NCBI RefSeq assembly: GCF_036669915.1 | Contig: NC_089316.1 | Coordinates: 8,048,020-8,112,019 of the forward strand | Direction: 5' to 3' | DNA: 64,000 nt | DNA from: Pocillopora verrucosa | Taxonomy: Eukaryota > Cnidaria > Anthozoa > Scleractinia > Pocilloporidae | Shown here: in pieces, positions 10,401 through 22,918 of the stretch | Layout of the letters: each line of letters begins with the position of its first letter | Position numbering within the stretch: position 1 is the stretch's first letter | The notes under the pieces: generated by a model | What the model was told of the DNA's origin: nothing | The model's input: only the letters and a program-made list of their open reading frames with translations | Databases searched by the model: none | Position numbers and translations under genes: made by a program

Positions 10401-13400
10401 AAAAACTAAAGATCGTATATATATTTTTTAATTCCTTTATTGTAGTACATTTTATTCCATTTTTTTCTTAAGCCCAAGGTATTAACGTACACATGGTGCA
10501 GTACACACTGCTGGTGACTTTTTGGACTTGACTGACTTTACTAGAGACCAGTACCCTGCATACTTCACAACAAGTCCAGTACACACAGTCAAAATTACTG
10601 TATCTTAATTTTTAACTTGATCAGTCAATCAAAAAGCTGTCAACAGATACATATCAAGGTTACCTTGTATAAACCTCTCAACCCCTCATGTCTCCACAAC
10701 TTTAACAGAGCATCTGTAGAGAACAAGGAGTACAAAATAAGTCATGCATCTGGATTTCATTTATATGGGGAGTTGGTGAGCACAATTACATATACCAGCA
10801 CCTTGACTCAGGTTCAATTCCCTCACAGTGAAATTGTGATTGAGAAAAGGATCAAACAATTTATTATTCAGTGCTGAATCAAACTTTAGGCTTATGAATA
10901 ACTAGAAGACATAATCACAAAGTTGAAAGGGCTCTTGATTTTTAACTACGTTCTCCTCATAAGTGGCAAGTTCGAAATTTATCAAGAACAGTACGAGGAA
11001 AATACATACTGATGTAAGGGTGCAAAGGGTTCACTTTTCTTTCCTCCCTCTTGGGTAAAAAAGAGTCATTCATCTTTGCAAAAAAAATGTCTTACCAAAC
11101 ATTCCTTTGTACTGTGGTGTTTGTGTTTTTCCTGCAAGGGGATCAGAGTACTGGAGACATAGGCGAGTTTTCACCACCCATATTGGGTTTGTGACTGACA
11201 AAGTCCCTATTCCTAGTGATAAAAAGAACACATTCCATTAGGCACAAAAGCTGACTAAGTGCAAATACTATACAATGTACAATTTAAAAACAGGTTTACA
11301 GCTAACATTTACAAGGATATTTAGCATGTTGGTTTTTTTCATTGACCCTTTAACCACCAAGATCTGATTGTGAATTCTTTCCTCTAACCCCTACACATTT
11401 CCTTGTAAATAAGGAATGAGAATTTGGTGTAAGATTAGGATGTGTTTGTGTATTCTTATAACCTGTTTGCTGGATAATGTAAGGATATTATGGGGAGAAG
11501 TTATATGTTGATCACTTCTGAGATTAAGGGGTTAAGCTAAGGAGGACAAGTTTGAGTTATGGAGGAAGGAGTAGGGGGAAGGAGGAGGGCAAAGGGGAAG
11601 GGGGAAGGAGGAGGGGAAAGGAGGAGGGGAAAGGAGGAGGGGAAAGGGGGAGGGGGAAGGAGGAGGGGAAAGGAGGAGGGCAAAGGGGGAGGGGGAAGGA
11701 GGAGGGGGAAGGAGGAGGGGGAAGGAGGAGGGGGAAGGAGGAGGGCAAAGGAGGAGGGGGAAGGAGGAGGGGAAAGGAGGAGGGGAAAGGAGGAGGAAAA
11801 GGGGGAGGGGGAAGGAGGAGGGGAAAGGAGGAGAGGGAAGAGGGAGGGGGAAGGAGGAGGGGAAAGGAGCAAAATAACCAAAATAACCAAAACCAGGGGG
11901 AAAGCTGGGAAGAAAAGGAAAAGCCTGCCACTGTGACCAGAGATTTAACTGACCAACATTCCTTCACAAACGATATTGTACATGGTATTGAACATAGTAT
12001 TGACTGAGACATTGTCATTGGTCAGTTACAAGTAAATAAAACTGATTAATAAAAAAAACAGATTGATCAGAAGTAAATTCAGAGAACTTACACCTAACAG
12101 ATCAAATAAAACAGGAGTGGCCCTCAAAAAAACTGAAATTTCCTCAAACGAACTGATTTGGTCTTTTGATTTGCTTTATAATAATTTTCACAGAATAGCC
12201 ACCTCAAAGCCCATGTCACCTCAAGGATTCTCTTTACAGCTGTATAATTATGTACGCTTAGCAATAATTTTAGTAAAAATTTCCAAGTGCCTTTCCAGAC
12301 CAGGAGAACTGTTATTTCTTTTCTCTCTTTTTGCAGATCCTTCCTTTTAGTGGAGTTTGGGTGAACAATCTCTTGCACTATGTCAAAAGTTAGTACATAG
12401 AGACAACCCACACTGCAGGTTTCATTTTCAAACAGACTGCAAATGCTGATGCTTGCCTCAAAGGAACAGAAAATACTGTTTAAGCTTAAAACAAAAAGTG
12501 CCTCATTTATCAGAATATGTTGCTCTAACAGAATTGTGCTACCTCAACTCTAAAGACAAAATGGCAAACCACAGTGTTTGTTATGACTGGAGCTACCTGT
12601 GCCTCCAATTATAATACTAAAATCCCTCACCTGCCACAGCTCCTGCTATCAGATGCCTCTCAAACCCTAAAGGCTTATCACTATCTTTCTGCATCCATGC
12701 TTTTAAAATGTTGTAACTGTGTTAAAGAAAAATAGCAATAATAATCAAATCTGAGCTGTGCATTTAAAAAGAAAACATTTCTTTGGTGAAATAATACTCT
12801 AAAGACTTTGAGAGTGAGGTAAGTTTATGGAATTTTGTTTGTGCTCAAGTATTTACCTGAAAAAGTACAGACCCCACGCTGATCCATTTCCCCAAACATT
12901 AGGTGTCACACCCTGTTTGTGAAAAGACAAAAAAATATATTATCTTCCAGGCAAAAAAAAAAAACATTTGAGAGTCTCCTCACACCATAGTTAGGTTAGA
13001 TAACACTTGGAAAACTGTGGATTTAGTATGATAAAATTAATAAACTTTGTCTATTTTTCTCATCACATGCAGGGCAAAATTACTGAATGCTGATAGGCTG
13101 AGACAGAGGGCATTTTTTTCCCCAAATTGCCCTCATCACTCCACGACTCAGGCAATTTTGGAAAAACTTTAAAAATATGCATGAAATTAATTTTTAATTG
13201 CCTTCAGGCCCATGCGATTACATATCCACAGAGGACTCAGATGGAAGAAAAGAATGTTTGTGATGAATGCATGTTAGGTGGATTACTCAGTCAAAGATAC
13301 ATTAAATACAATTGAGTCTGGACACAAGGAAAACAGTTTTCCCATGGGTAAAGATTGCAACTACACACTCAAAACTGGAAGGACCTAACTTAGATATAAA

Positions 13401-15016
13401 TTTGTGTATGAAAGTGACACCCACAATTTTTATAAGACACAAATTAAAGAGAATAAACACAACACATCCCAGTGATTTCATGTCAAAATAATTTTTGTTT
13501 AGGATTAACTGCACTCGGGGCGCACTTCAAATCCTCATTTCCCATCCAAAAGAAACCTGCTGCTAATCACATTCAGGCAGCAAGGATCAAGAAAACATGC
13601 CTTCATGATCCATGAGCAAATTATCTCTTATCATTAAGTAGGAGTGCCTCTATCTCAGCCAATTAGTATCTAGTAGTTGTTAACCTCATATATGATAAAT
13701 TATAGAAATGCATGTTTGGACATAGAAAATATATAGAACGATGTATTGATGATAATACTATCATTTAAAACTTAAAACCATTATCACCAAGTTAAATGAA
13801 ACCATTGCAGATCTTAAACATTTCATTCCAGGAACAATTAAAAAGTATATTCTCCTTAGAATAAAAATACAATGTTGAGAAAAAAAGTGATAAGAAGAAA
13901 AACAATTTAAATGAAGAGGTATTACTTGCTTTCGAACCACATTCTCAAGATAAGAAAAAAAAACAGAATTTATGGTGAACAGTAACGACAATTTATAGTC
14001 AGATTTCAAAAGTGGTTTCAAGGGCTAAAAGAAAAACTGCTGCGAACCCTCAAAATTAATAATGCACAAACTGTGCAAGTATTGCAATACTTTTTACAAA
14101 TCAAAGTACCTGATATAATCCTTTTAAGCCAGCTGTTCTCACAATTGACTTCACTGCATCAGTAAGTCCTCTGTAAGCTGGTAACTTTCCACTTCCATCA
14201 TTAACTGAGAAATAATAATATTGGTAATATCTTTCTGGCAAATGTTTCATGCATGTATGCTCTCTGATACTATATCACAACGAAGGTATTTTTAAACTAG
14301 ATGTCAAACAACACGTCACTAACACGTCAACACGTCACGTCCGTGTGAACTTTAACACGTCACTAAGTTTAAACAACGAGAGTTTTCAGTTAACGAAACT
14401 GAGAGTTTCAAAGAGTTGCAAAAAACATTCCAAATGTTCCTAACTGGATTATTGTGGATCACTTCCTTTTTTGAATGGTTCTAAAGTAAGCGAAAGACAA
14501 ATACAAGTAGTCTTGTATGTGATGGAAGTTTCGATTATTTCATCTCACAGTTTCGGGTCAAATTATACTACAAAAATGTATGAAATTTACTGTATTGAAA
14601 GAGGTGCAAACATTTATGAAATAGTTGTATTAGTGCCGGAATAAATTCACACATATATGTTTTGCATAACGATTAACGCTCAAGTTAATTTATTAAACTT
14701 AAACTATTAAAGTAACCTCGCCACTTACAATTCTAACGTCACGATGAGTCGATGGTGATTTCCGAATTCGGCGGAAGGCAGCTTCGTTAGTGAATGGAGG
14801 GTATCTAAAACCTGGTGTGTCTATTGTAAGATGTTATATTTATTACCCAATCTTACCTTGGAATCTTATTTTAATCAGGTCCAACGGATGCAGCACAAGA
14901 GTTGACGTAACTCCTCCAGACACGCCAGCGATAAGATGCTCGTAGCGAATAAACCGAGTGATTGAAGGCGTTTTTGAAGTTGCTGGACGGTCTGGAATTG
15001 CCTGTTGCTCGCTCAT
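7467..15016 (-). CDS. SLC25A32: mitochondrial folate/FAD carrier, SLC25A32 orthologue
   Basis: Eleven coding exons on the minus strand: 15016-14857, 14204-14110, 12912-12857, 12716-12631, 11206-11096, 10713-10664, 10005-9892, 9104-9012, 8461-8403, 8111-8061 and 7539-7467. They join in frame to 315 aa, the length of the human protein. The three carrier signatures are visible: [18 protein letters not shown] (with Trp in place of the usual acid, typical of this subfamily) and YPYQVVRAR. The end [14 protein letters not shown] is also diagnostic. The protein carries folate and/or FAD across the inner mitochondrial membrane by six helices in three repeats. Introns hold MITEs, a poly-G run (9634-9652) and a long homopurine tract. 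The last exon lies in the inverted duplication and has an orphan copy at 30254-30326. Confidence 0.96.
9437..9663 (+). mobile_element. MITE family 1 copy (TTAACCCTTTA terminus)
   Basis: Begins TTAACCCTTTACACCC, ends AAAGGGTTGA; the core (CTCCATACTGTTCTCTGTAC, then TCTCATGACC and GATATTGTAAGGAGAA) recurs at 22707-22918 (inverted) and 53537-53746. This copy contains a 19-base G run near its 3' end. Intronic in SLC25A32. Confidence 0.8.
11344..11535 (+). mobile_element. MITE family 2 copy
   Basis: CCCTTTAACC...GGGGTTAA termini and shared internal words (CTACACATTTCCTT, AGAATTTGGTGT, CCTGTTTGCTGGATAAT) with 54637-54847. Intronic in SLC25A32. Confidence 0.78.
11551..11871 (+). repeat. homopurine GGA-rich minisatellite
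   Basis: About 320 bases made almost only of A and G on the plus strand, in irregular 6-13-base units such as GGAGGAGGGGAAA. It lies in the intron between the SLC25A32 exons at 12631-12716 and 11096-11206, so the transcript carries the pyrimidine strand. Long ORFs on both strands here are an effect of the repeat, not genes. Confidence 0.92.
14309..14362 (+). repeat. short degenerate tandem repeat (ACACGTCACTA)
   Basis: AACACGTCA recurs four times in about 55 bases in intron 1 of SLC25A32. Confidence 0.7.
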
Positions 15017-16806
15017 GTTGTTATAAGTTGAATGTGTACTTTCAACTCATTATTACGTGCAAGAAAACCAATGTTTTGTCATACTATCACAGTCGTAATT
15101 ATTTCATCAGCTTCGTCCGCCATGTTGAAGAAAGTGTTTACCAGGTTCCCACTGCCTATATTGACCGATGAAAGTTAGTACTGGATAGTGCACAACTAGG
15201 TTCAATCATGCGTGCATTGCCTCTAATGACTAGGATGACAATTTCTGCGTAGCTTATCGAACGTCGCTCACAACAACCGACAACATATGTCCTTCTCAGG
15301 GCTACATTGGACTGGGACGATCAGATACGCATTTGTTGCATATCTTTTCTCTAAAGTCCTGTTCATTGAAATGATCTTATTTCAAATAAAGATTCATTGA
15401 GTTTCCTTCAATGGCGCCTGACTAAAGCAAGGATCTAGGGATTTATTTATTACTTACGGAATAAATAACGATATTTTAAAACGAATGAGCCTCCTTCATG
15501 AGTAGTTTATGAAGACGTTTTAACATAAATAGAAAAATGCAAATACAATTTCTGTTGTTGTTGTTGTATTGACTCTTTACTTCCAAAAGTGATGAATGTA
15601 TAATTCCCTCTTCTCCTATTTCAAGCTATAAAAGTATCACAAGAGGAGAGCCTCCCACCTTCCCGCCGGTGCTCGGGCCCGATAACAACTTGTGTAATCT
15701 CGATACACGTAAATAGCAGTCACAAGGGAAAACTGTGAATCATATCTTTGGTGATAAACAGACAAGCGCAAGTCGTAGGAGGATCTCAATGGGGTGATGG
15801 CTTTTATTACTACCGGTTAAAATTTAGCCCATTTTACAGCTAGCGGTAAAATTTCGGATATTCCTTTGCATTCGTCGATTTTTACGCCTTAAACGGCTCT
15901 GTTTTTGCCGTTTTACTGCTAAAGGTTAATCCCGTTGAGACCCTTTTGTAGAGCCGAGGTGCACTGATTATTTTTTCCATTGATTCACAATCTACCCCTA
16001 GTGGACGACTGGCACAGTACTCAATGAACAGAATTACTCTCATTTAAAAACCATTTATTGTATACTCGGAGTGAACACAAATCACTCAGGTGAAATAAAA
16101 AACATTAATTTTAGACGATGGGAAATATAGTTTTGGCATTGTGTATCATAAGCCTTTCAAATCCTAAGACAAAGTATGGATTGGCTGAGTTATATCCTAC
16201 TTTTATATCTTTGCTATAGGAAAAAAATCGAATTTAACATGGTTAGTCGACTTGCTGATTTTTCAAAACTATTTAGACAATCTTTTGGATAAACGAAAAT
16301 CCACATATTGTCTCCTCTTATTAAATCACGAGCGACTCAAATTTCAGAAAGGACACTTCGAATTCGTCACATTTTACTACTTCCATCGGAGACGTATTAT
16401 GTCTTGCGACTTCTTCACCAATAACTGCCTTCTTTTAAATCTTTTTTATTTCATTTAAGCATATACTTATCTACTCCTATTTTTTTTGTTTGCTACTTTC
16501 CACGCGTCCTTGTCAAAGTTCAGAAATGAAACGATTTTAAGAGATACGGACCGTTGAGTGGCACTCAAATAATGATAGACGGTATTCTTCACTCGCTCTC
16601 ATGTTTCTCCTAAAAATGAAAGTTCTGAACTGTTTCAAGTCCTATTTCAAGTTAAAGTCTTTTTACGGTGTAAATTCATGTGATGTCATCTCAGCAAGGC
16701 TCTTTGGCGACGCTATATTTTGTAGAACAGTCTATTCGCATCACTCAAAACAGCTCAAAGCTGATATCAATTAAAATGGAACTTAGAAGATATCGGATTA
16801 CTGATT
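15017..16806. other. intergenic, promoter side of SLC25A32
   Basis: No coding sequence recognised. The first 200-300 bases presumably contain the SLC25A32 promoter; no TATA box or other motif could be assigned. 15800-15935 has partly self-complementary AT-rich sequence without clear identity. Confidence 0.6.
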
Positions 16807-17835
16807 CTAGTCGAATATAACTATAATTTGCACTAGGCCGTCTTCATTTACATTGCCGCCAGTCACACCGTGGCAATTTTCACCAGCGCAATACGAACCA
16901 CCTCCCCCTCCGGCTTGTTTACCATGGGTACCGCTGCCTCCTCCTGAGTACCCTCCCCCTCCACCTGATGCACCGTTATCCTCTGCTCCTCCTCCACCTC
17001 CACCAAACCCTCCCACTGCTCCTGGTGCCGGTCCACCGTTATTTCCACTGTTCATACCTCCTGCTTGACCTCCAATCCAGCCCTGAGCATGTGACCCACC
17101 TCCCTCTCCGTGCTCAGATCCTTTTCTTGAACAGCTTTGGCCATTCCAACCCGCACCCACTCCCCCATGGTAGTTAGCGTCATCATTGTTACATTCTCCT
17201 GGTTGCCCCGTGGTACCACCCTTCTTCACATGTGACGGATCGTTCCCCACACTACTGGTTCCACTTGTTCCTGCCTGACCGTCCACACCATTATATCCAC
17301 CAGATGCGCCTCCACCTCCTCCGGCAGCTAACAACAGCACATTGGTTGCGGTATAAACAAAGCTCCCTCCTCCTCCCCCAGTGCCAGCATTGTCTTCAAC
17401 AGACAGCCCAAGCTGAGCTGCTGTCATAGTAGTGCTTTGGCCACCTTTTACCTCCACTGAATCTCCTCCTCTCTGCCCTACAACAATACTTAGAATAGTG
17501 CCTTTGGTCAGTCTAAACGTCCCTTCTATCGCTGCCCCATAGCCGCCATAATAGGTTCCTGGTCTGAATCCATAGTCGTAGGAATGCGCCCCTCCCCGAG
17601 CGCCCAAAGCTTTAATGAGATACTTGGCTGATCTTGGGACGGTGAATTTTTGAATGATACCAAGTCGTCCTTTACGGCCATCAGGTGTAAAAGAGAGGGG
17701 AGCTTTAAGAAAATGACGTAACATCCGATAAGTGATTGACCATCCCCGGCCATTATTACTTTGGTTATAGTTGCACCACACTCGGACAAATAGCACTCCA
17801 ACAAAAAAATTATATATCAAGAATTTCCTAAACAT
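16807..17835 (-). CDS. secreted glycine-rich protein with ALK/LTK-type Gly-rich domain, intronless
   Basis: A single open frame of 342 aa. Residues 1-21 look like a signal peptide (MFRKFLIYNFFVGVLFVRVW). From about residue 60 it matches the extracellular glycine-rich domain of ALK/LTK receptors: FTVPRSAKYLIKALGARGG, later GGGGSFVY, LLLAAGGGGGASGG and a tail of Gly runs with paired cysteines (SYCAGENC), ending in an acidic strand (DGLVQIIVIFD). There is no transmembrane or kinase part in the frame, so it may be a free-standing ligand-binding or matrix protein. It lies 443 bases downstream of the collagen-Ig gene on the same strand. A possible acceptor at the signal-peptide region has the phase needed to join the last Ig exon, so it could instead be the final exon of that gene. 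Confidence 0.8.
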   Translation of the reverse strand: MFRKFLIYNFFVGVLFVRVWCNYNQSNNGRGWSITYRMLRHFLKAPLSFTPDGRKGRLGIIQKFTVPRSAKYLIKALGARGGAHSYDYGFRPGTYYGGYGAAIEGTFRLTKGTILSIVVGQRGGDSVEVKGGQSTTMTAAQLGLSVEDNAGTGGGGGSFVYTATNVLLLAAGGGGGASGGYNGVDGQAGTSGTSSVGNDPSHVKKGGTTGQPGECNNDDANYHGGVGAGWNGQSCSRKGSEHGEGGGSHAQGWIGGQAGGMNSGNNGGPAPGAVGGFGGGGGGAEDNGASGGGGGYSGGGSGTHGKQAGGGGGSYCAGENCHGVTGGNVNEDGLVQIIVIFD

Positions 17836-18278
17836 TTAAGATTGAAGAAAAAATTGTTTGAATTTTCATATATTGCATACTAAGAAACGGCCTGGCGCAA
17901 AAAATAGGGCCTGTTCACAAGTAACTGCGCCAGCTCAATCAGTGGTATTAATTCTGAGTTCATTTCAGACTAATGGAAATGCAGCCTGGCCTGCCACCAT
18001 GGCGAGCTGAGATTTCGGTAATTAAAATGAGAGAGTTCAATTTCCTTTACAATTACGTTAACCGGACTCGTGTGGAAAAAATTGTTCCAGTTACTGAGAT
18101 CTTGGTCGTCATTCAGCTGACAGGGTTTCATTTAAAAAGCGGTTAGGAAAGATTTAACGTGTTTAACTAAAATTCAGCGCACAGAAAACCGAAAAGAAAA
18201 GGATGAAATCGCGTGATACGGCCAAAGAGTGTGTGCCGAACATGTATGTTAAAAACAACAATATGGAACGCTGTTCAA

Positions 18279-21200
18279 CTAACCTTTCACCTTCAGAAAT
18301 GTTCTTGCCTCAATTGTAAATTGGGGACCTTTGGCTTCGCACACATAAATTCCTGAGTCTAATTCTCTCAGAACCGAAATAGTTAGGGTTCCTTTGTCTA
18401 CCTTCATTCTCTTTTCGTCCCATGCCCCCGCTGCTCGTTTCCAAGAAATCAGAGGAATAGTCTCTCCTATGGCGGAACAGTTTAGAGACACTGACCCACC
18501 AACCCCATTAGTGGCCATGTCTGGTGGCTTCGTGACAAATTTTGGTGCCGACCAAACAAACAAGGTCGTAACTGCGAAAGCTTCTCCGAGATGGTTCCTG
18601 GCTCTGCATTCATACGGTCCAGTGTCGTTTTTTTGCACATCAATCACTGTCAAATCTTGCTGATTATAAACTGCTCTCTTTTTAGCTAAGGCACCGGTCA
18701 ATCTTTTCCACGACACGACTGGCTTCGGAAAGCCGGTCACGTGACATTTGGGTAAAGTGATGTTTTGTCCCACCCTTGCATGAATGGGTCCTGAAGAAAG
18801 TCGAACTTGTGGTTTGGCTAAATGGAAGTAAATTAAATAATTGATATTAAAAAAATAGTAGTAAGCAGATAACGAAATAAATTCACACCCAGTCTTTCCT
18901 GTGGCGATAGAGAAAAGAATTGGAAGGGAAAATATTGGACGTAGTAGAGTTTTTGTTCCACGTACTTTTCTCTTGTCGGTAACCATCGCGTATATCGCTT
19001 TCTGAGCGATTTATTACAGGACCAAAACATTTGATTGGCTAGCGAGACAAAAATGTTGATCAAACTGAGTTGAAATAACTTGGACTGAACCACGGGCTTT
19101 GATTGAAGAACGAAAGTATTTTTCTCTCTAAACCGTGGAGTTCAAAATTATATTAGGCTGAAGTCAGCAGTTGAATACTCGGAAAACTTCAACATGAAAA
19201 CTTAATCGCATCGGCTAACTTTATGGTCATGTTTATTGTCACAAAACTAAAATGTTCCCGAAACAAATGTTTCCATCCAATTGTTTGCATCCAAAACTTT
19301 GCATCCAAAACTTTGCATCCAAAACTTTGCATCCGTAATTCTTTCAATGGATTTTCGTGCAAAATAATTCAATTGCTATGTCACCCTCGAGGAAAACAAA
19401 GCAAAAAGATTCGTTTATGCTTAACTCTCACATTCAATACCGTCAATACCTATTCCTACCTTCAACAATTAGCTTCGCAGACTTGCTCTCGGAACCCAAG
19501 ATATTCCTTCCAACGCAAGTGTATTTTCCCGCGTCGCTAAGAGTCACGTTATGGACTTCTAATCTCCCACCCCGAGTGCCAAGGTGAGAATCACTTTGCA
19601 GATGAGTACCATTTCCTCGTACCCACATCATAGTCGGTTGAGGATTTCCACTGACAGAACATTGGAACGCTGCTCTTTGATTTTCTCTAACTGTTTGCTT
19701 AGCTGGAGAAACGACAACTGAGGGGAGAGAAATGGATTCCCCAGGTTCTCCTTTAGTACCGGGTGGCCCCCTGAGACCTGGGATACCTTTAGCACCCTGC
19801 GCACCCTTTTGACCCGGCGGTCCGATATTTCCCTGTTTTCCTGAAGGCCCTGGTTCTCCTCTAAAACCACGTAACCCTTTCCTTCCCGTAGATCCACGCG
19901 GACCCTTCCTTCCACGTGATCCTTTAGGTCCTTGCAATCCCGGTGGTCCCTGTACACATGTTTGTTCTTTGGGCGAACAAAATGATTGTGGTGACCATGA
20001 GCTTATGGTCTTGTTTATCTCACTTCTAACCACCTCTATAGTAACTCCGTCAGGGATAGGTCGTTTTTGAGATGAAGAGTGGTGACGGGTTCTTCTAGCG
20101 TGAACTGGAAAGAATTTGTTCGTTTTTTTCAAAAAGTATTTGAAAATTAAAGCTGGGAACACTTTCAAATCTCTTCACTTCATAAAAATCTAAAAAGCGG
20201 TTTATTCATTAAACCAAGTTTGGTTCCAAACCGGATTCTTCTAACTAACAGTTACCCGGTTTTTGCGAAGCCCTGTAAACCTTCGGTCGCTGAAAATTAG
20301 TGAAAGGAGACCACCTTTTCTCGGGCAATCACCGATATTCGTTTTCTCGCTCTTTCTATAGCCTCCTTTGAACGAGAACCTGAAAAAAGGCTCAACTTTT
20401 CCCTGAGTCACGCAAGAACACTTCACGTTTATTCAGTAGTTTTTAAAAAAAGGGGCTGAAAACACCACAATCAGAACTGCTCTCTTGAATGTAACACATT
20501 CAGCACAAGGGTGGCAGAGGTTTGACGTGGATGGTATCTTGGGAAATTTGAGTAAGGACATAGCATGGTCTTCGATGAACACCCCTACCCCAATCCCCTC
20601 GAGTTTCAAAACGCTCCGCCATCCCTGACCTTTTTGTGCTGCTATCACGATGAATAGCAGACGTCCCACTCTTGCCAATTATTCAATCAACGATGGACCC
20701 TTTATATCCTTGGAGGGCTTAGCTGTATAACAATTCAATCATGAAAAAATTAATCGAAAAATTGATCCAAATTATAGATGTAGAGGGAAAAAAGAAGTAC
20801 TTTGAACGATCGATTGAATGATTTTGATCATTTCAACTGCTCTTGGACTTTTGCAACCATGATCGCCAAAGAAAGCCCCCGGAAAAAAAATTGAGATAGT
20901 GGAAAATATTTCGCCAGGAAAAATTTATATCGTATCATTAAGATAGACAAAATCACCGGTACTGGCATGAAATAAACAGAGAGCAAAAGGTAGTGCAATA
21001 GCTTTGGATAAGCTCGAGGATCCTTTAAATTGTAAGTTGATTAGAGGAAAAAAATTACCTTCGATCATATCTTTGCTCTCCTTAGAAATATTGCTATCAA
21101 AGTTCCCGACAGAACCAGTCCTTCCAGAGTCTTGGAAGCTTGCTCCTTCACTAGAATCCTTAATTATGGATTCATGTATTTGCCTCACTTCCGCTATGAC

Positions 21201-21353
21201 ATCTTCAACGTGATGAACTCGCTGGTTTATGATCTCAACACGAACCAAGGCAGCGGTGCAGATTAATAAACATACGAACGATACTGGACAAACAAACTTA
21301 GGTGAACAGCTGGGGACATCACCAACAGAAGAGCGATCTTGTTTTTTGGACAT
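18279..21353 (-). CDS. type II membrane protein: collagen stalk plus three Ig domains
   Basis: Exons 21353-21059, 20104-19460 and 18817-18279 join in frame (phase 1 junctions) to 492 aa. A short cytoplasmic N-terminus is followed by one hydrophobic segment (about residues 19-38, [16 protein letters not shown]) without a cleavage-type start, suggesting type II topology, then a short helical stalk. Residues 151-222 hold 24 unbroken Gly-X-Y triplets, so a trimer is expected. Three Ig domains follow (about 228-312, 315-402, 405-492) with cores such as AAFQCSVSG and [11 protein letters not shown]. The stop TAG overlaps a possible donor (AAAG/GTTAGT), and the decayed paralogue has GTAAAT there, so a further exon cannot be excluded. 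The layout suggests a trimeric surface receptor or adhesion protein; ligand unknown. Confidence 0.85.
19273..19334 (+). repeat. 15-bp tandem repeat, about four units
   Basis: GCATCCAAAACTTT repeated head to tail in the second intron of the collagen-Ig gene. Confidence 0.9.
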
Positions 21354-22130
21354 AACGAGACGTTGTTAGAATTGAACTTACATGTAATGCTTTTGTTTGT
21401 TTGGCAGAGCGATGCCAAGGAACCAGCCGAGACACGTACGAAATATGATACTGACATGCAAATCGCTTGTTGACAAAAGTACTGATTAACTTCCTTTCTG
21501 TCACGTTGACACCGAAAGTTAACGCACGGGAAACTCATGGTCGTTGAAAATTCACTATTTCAGAATTCTAAAATTCCTTTCCACAGCGTAGATGTGAGAA
21601 AATCGATAGAAGCATCTTACCTCATGGTGAGAGGATGTCTCCACAATCGGCCTGCCGGGTTCAATTTTGACCTTAAGATCAACATTCAAATTTTTTACTC
21701 TGTTTCCTAATCATGAGCTTTGCTACAGGTGAGGAGAAACTGTTTGAAAAGTGAGGCTTGATGAACATTATTTTATCTCGCTAGGCTTTTGACTGAGCCT
21801 CGATAGGAGTACTCTCTCTATCTCTGTCTCTCTCTCTCTTAAAATTCTATAATGCATAACAAGTATGTGACAATTTGTTTTTCAATGGAAGAGCTTCTGG
21901 AGGCAAACAGAAGTTATCACGCCAAGTGGAATGTGTTGGTTTGGCTCCAAGAACTTACTTGGGTGATTGGGTCATTCAACCATAATTGCTTAAGGTTAAC
22001 AGAGTTTAAAATAGTCCAATTGCTAATTCCCAACCTTTAATTCAAGAAAGACTGAACGCTATAAAATACAATACATGGCATATTCCTTCTTTTTTTATTA
22101 ACGGGATGTGTTGGTCTCCGTTTCATAATA

Positions 22131-22467
22131 GCGACCTTAAGCAAACCACGACGGCGACGGCAACGAGGACATGGAAAAACAAACGACATAATGAGCAGAA
22201 CAATAGCTCAGCACGTGCGTTTGTACATTTCTGAGCCGTCCTATACAAAACAGCAACGTGAAATCACCAAAACCGCGACGGCAAACTATTTTAATTTCCA
22301 TTTGGAACTCAACGCTTCTTTTATACGTTATGGTGAAGTTAAGGTGTGGCGCCGTATGAGACGGTAAACACATGCAGCCATTTTTGAAATTGTACCTAGA
22401 GGCAGAAATTTATTTTTAAATCGAAGTCTTCCTTGGCGTTGCCGTCCTGACTGCTTAAGGTCCCCAA
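22131..22467. mobile_element. MITE with GACCTTAAGCA termini
   Basis: Left end GCGACCTTAAGCA followed by GACGGCGACGGCAACG; right end GCGTTGCCGTC...TGCTTAAGGTC is its imperfect reverse complement. About 337 bases, no ORF of note. Confidence 0.75.
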
Positions 22468-22539
22468 TAAAAAAAAACTATCATGTATAGAAATAATCGT
22501 TATAAGTGAGCTACAATTGTGAAATTGCAGAAAAGGAGC

Positions 22540-22600
22540 CTTGAAAATTCAGACTTCGACGGGATTTGAATCCGTGCCTTCCAGGTACCATTTCTTCTTC
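22540..22600 (-). mobile_element. degraded tRNA-derived SINE end
   Basis: On the minus strand a B-box-like GGATTCAAATCCCGTCGAAG is followed by a GTCTGAATTTTC tail like that of the SINE at 4307; the A-box half is not recognisable. Confidence 0.5.
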
Positions 22601-22706
22601 CTTTCTGCAATTTCTTCAATTGGGGCGGCTCATAGGCGAAGATCATTCCTTTACGGACCTTTCCTGGTATTTCATCCAAAGGTCACGATCACCAACATTT
22701 CTTACG

Positions 22707-22918
22707 TTAACCCTTTAAACCCTAAGAGTGACTAGCATCACATTTCTCCTTACAATATCACCCCTGAATCACACATTAAGGTCATGAGAATAAAGGAAAT
22801 GGTCACTAAGGAAGGAACCTTTTGATTGGCAAACAAATTCTCCTCGTCAGCACCTTACGAAATGTATAAACAACAGTGTGGAGAATATGCATACTGATGT
22901 TAGGGTGTAAATAGTTAA
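22707..22918 (-). mobile_element. MITE family 1 copy (inverted)
   Basis: TTAACCCTTTAAACCC...TTAGGGTGTAAATAGTTAA; its reverse complement contains the family core words GGTCATGAGAATAAAGG and GTGTGGAGAATATGCAT in the matching order of the other copies. Confidence 0.8.

Noticed and set aside
11537-12018. Several overlapping ORFs of 117-153 aa on both strands
   Set aside because: They are products of the GGA homopurine repeat, which lacks stop codons in most frames; they lie in an SLC25A32 intron.
16853-17429. Pro-rich ORFs on the plus strand opposite the glycine-rich gene
   Set aside because: Gly codons read in reverse give Pro; these are shadows.
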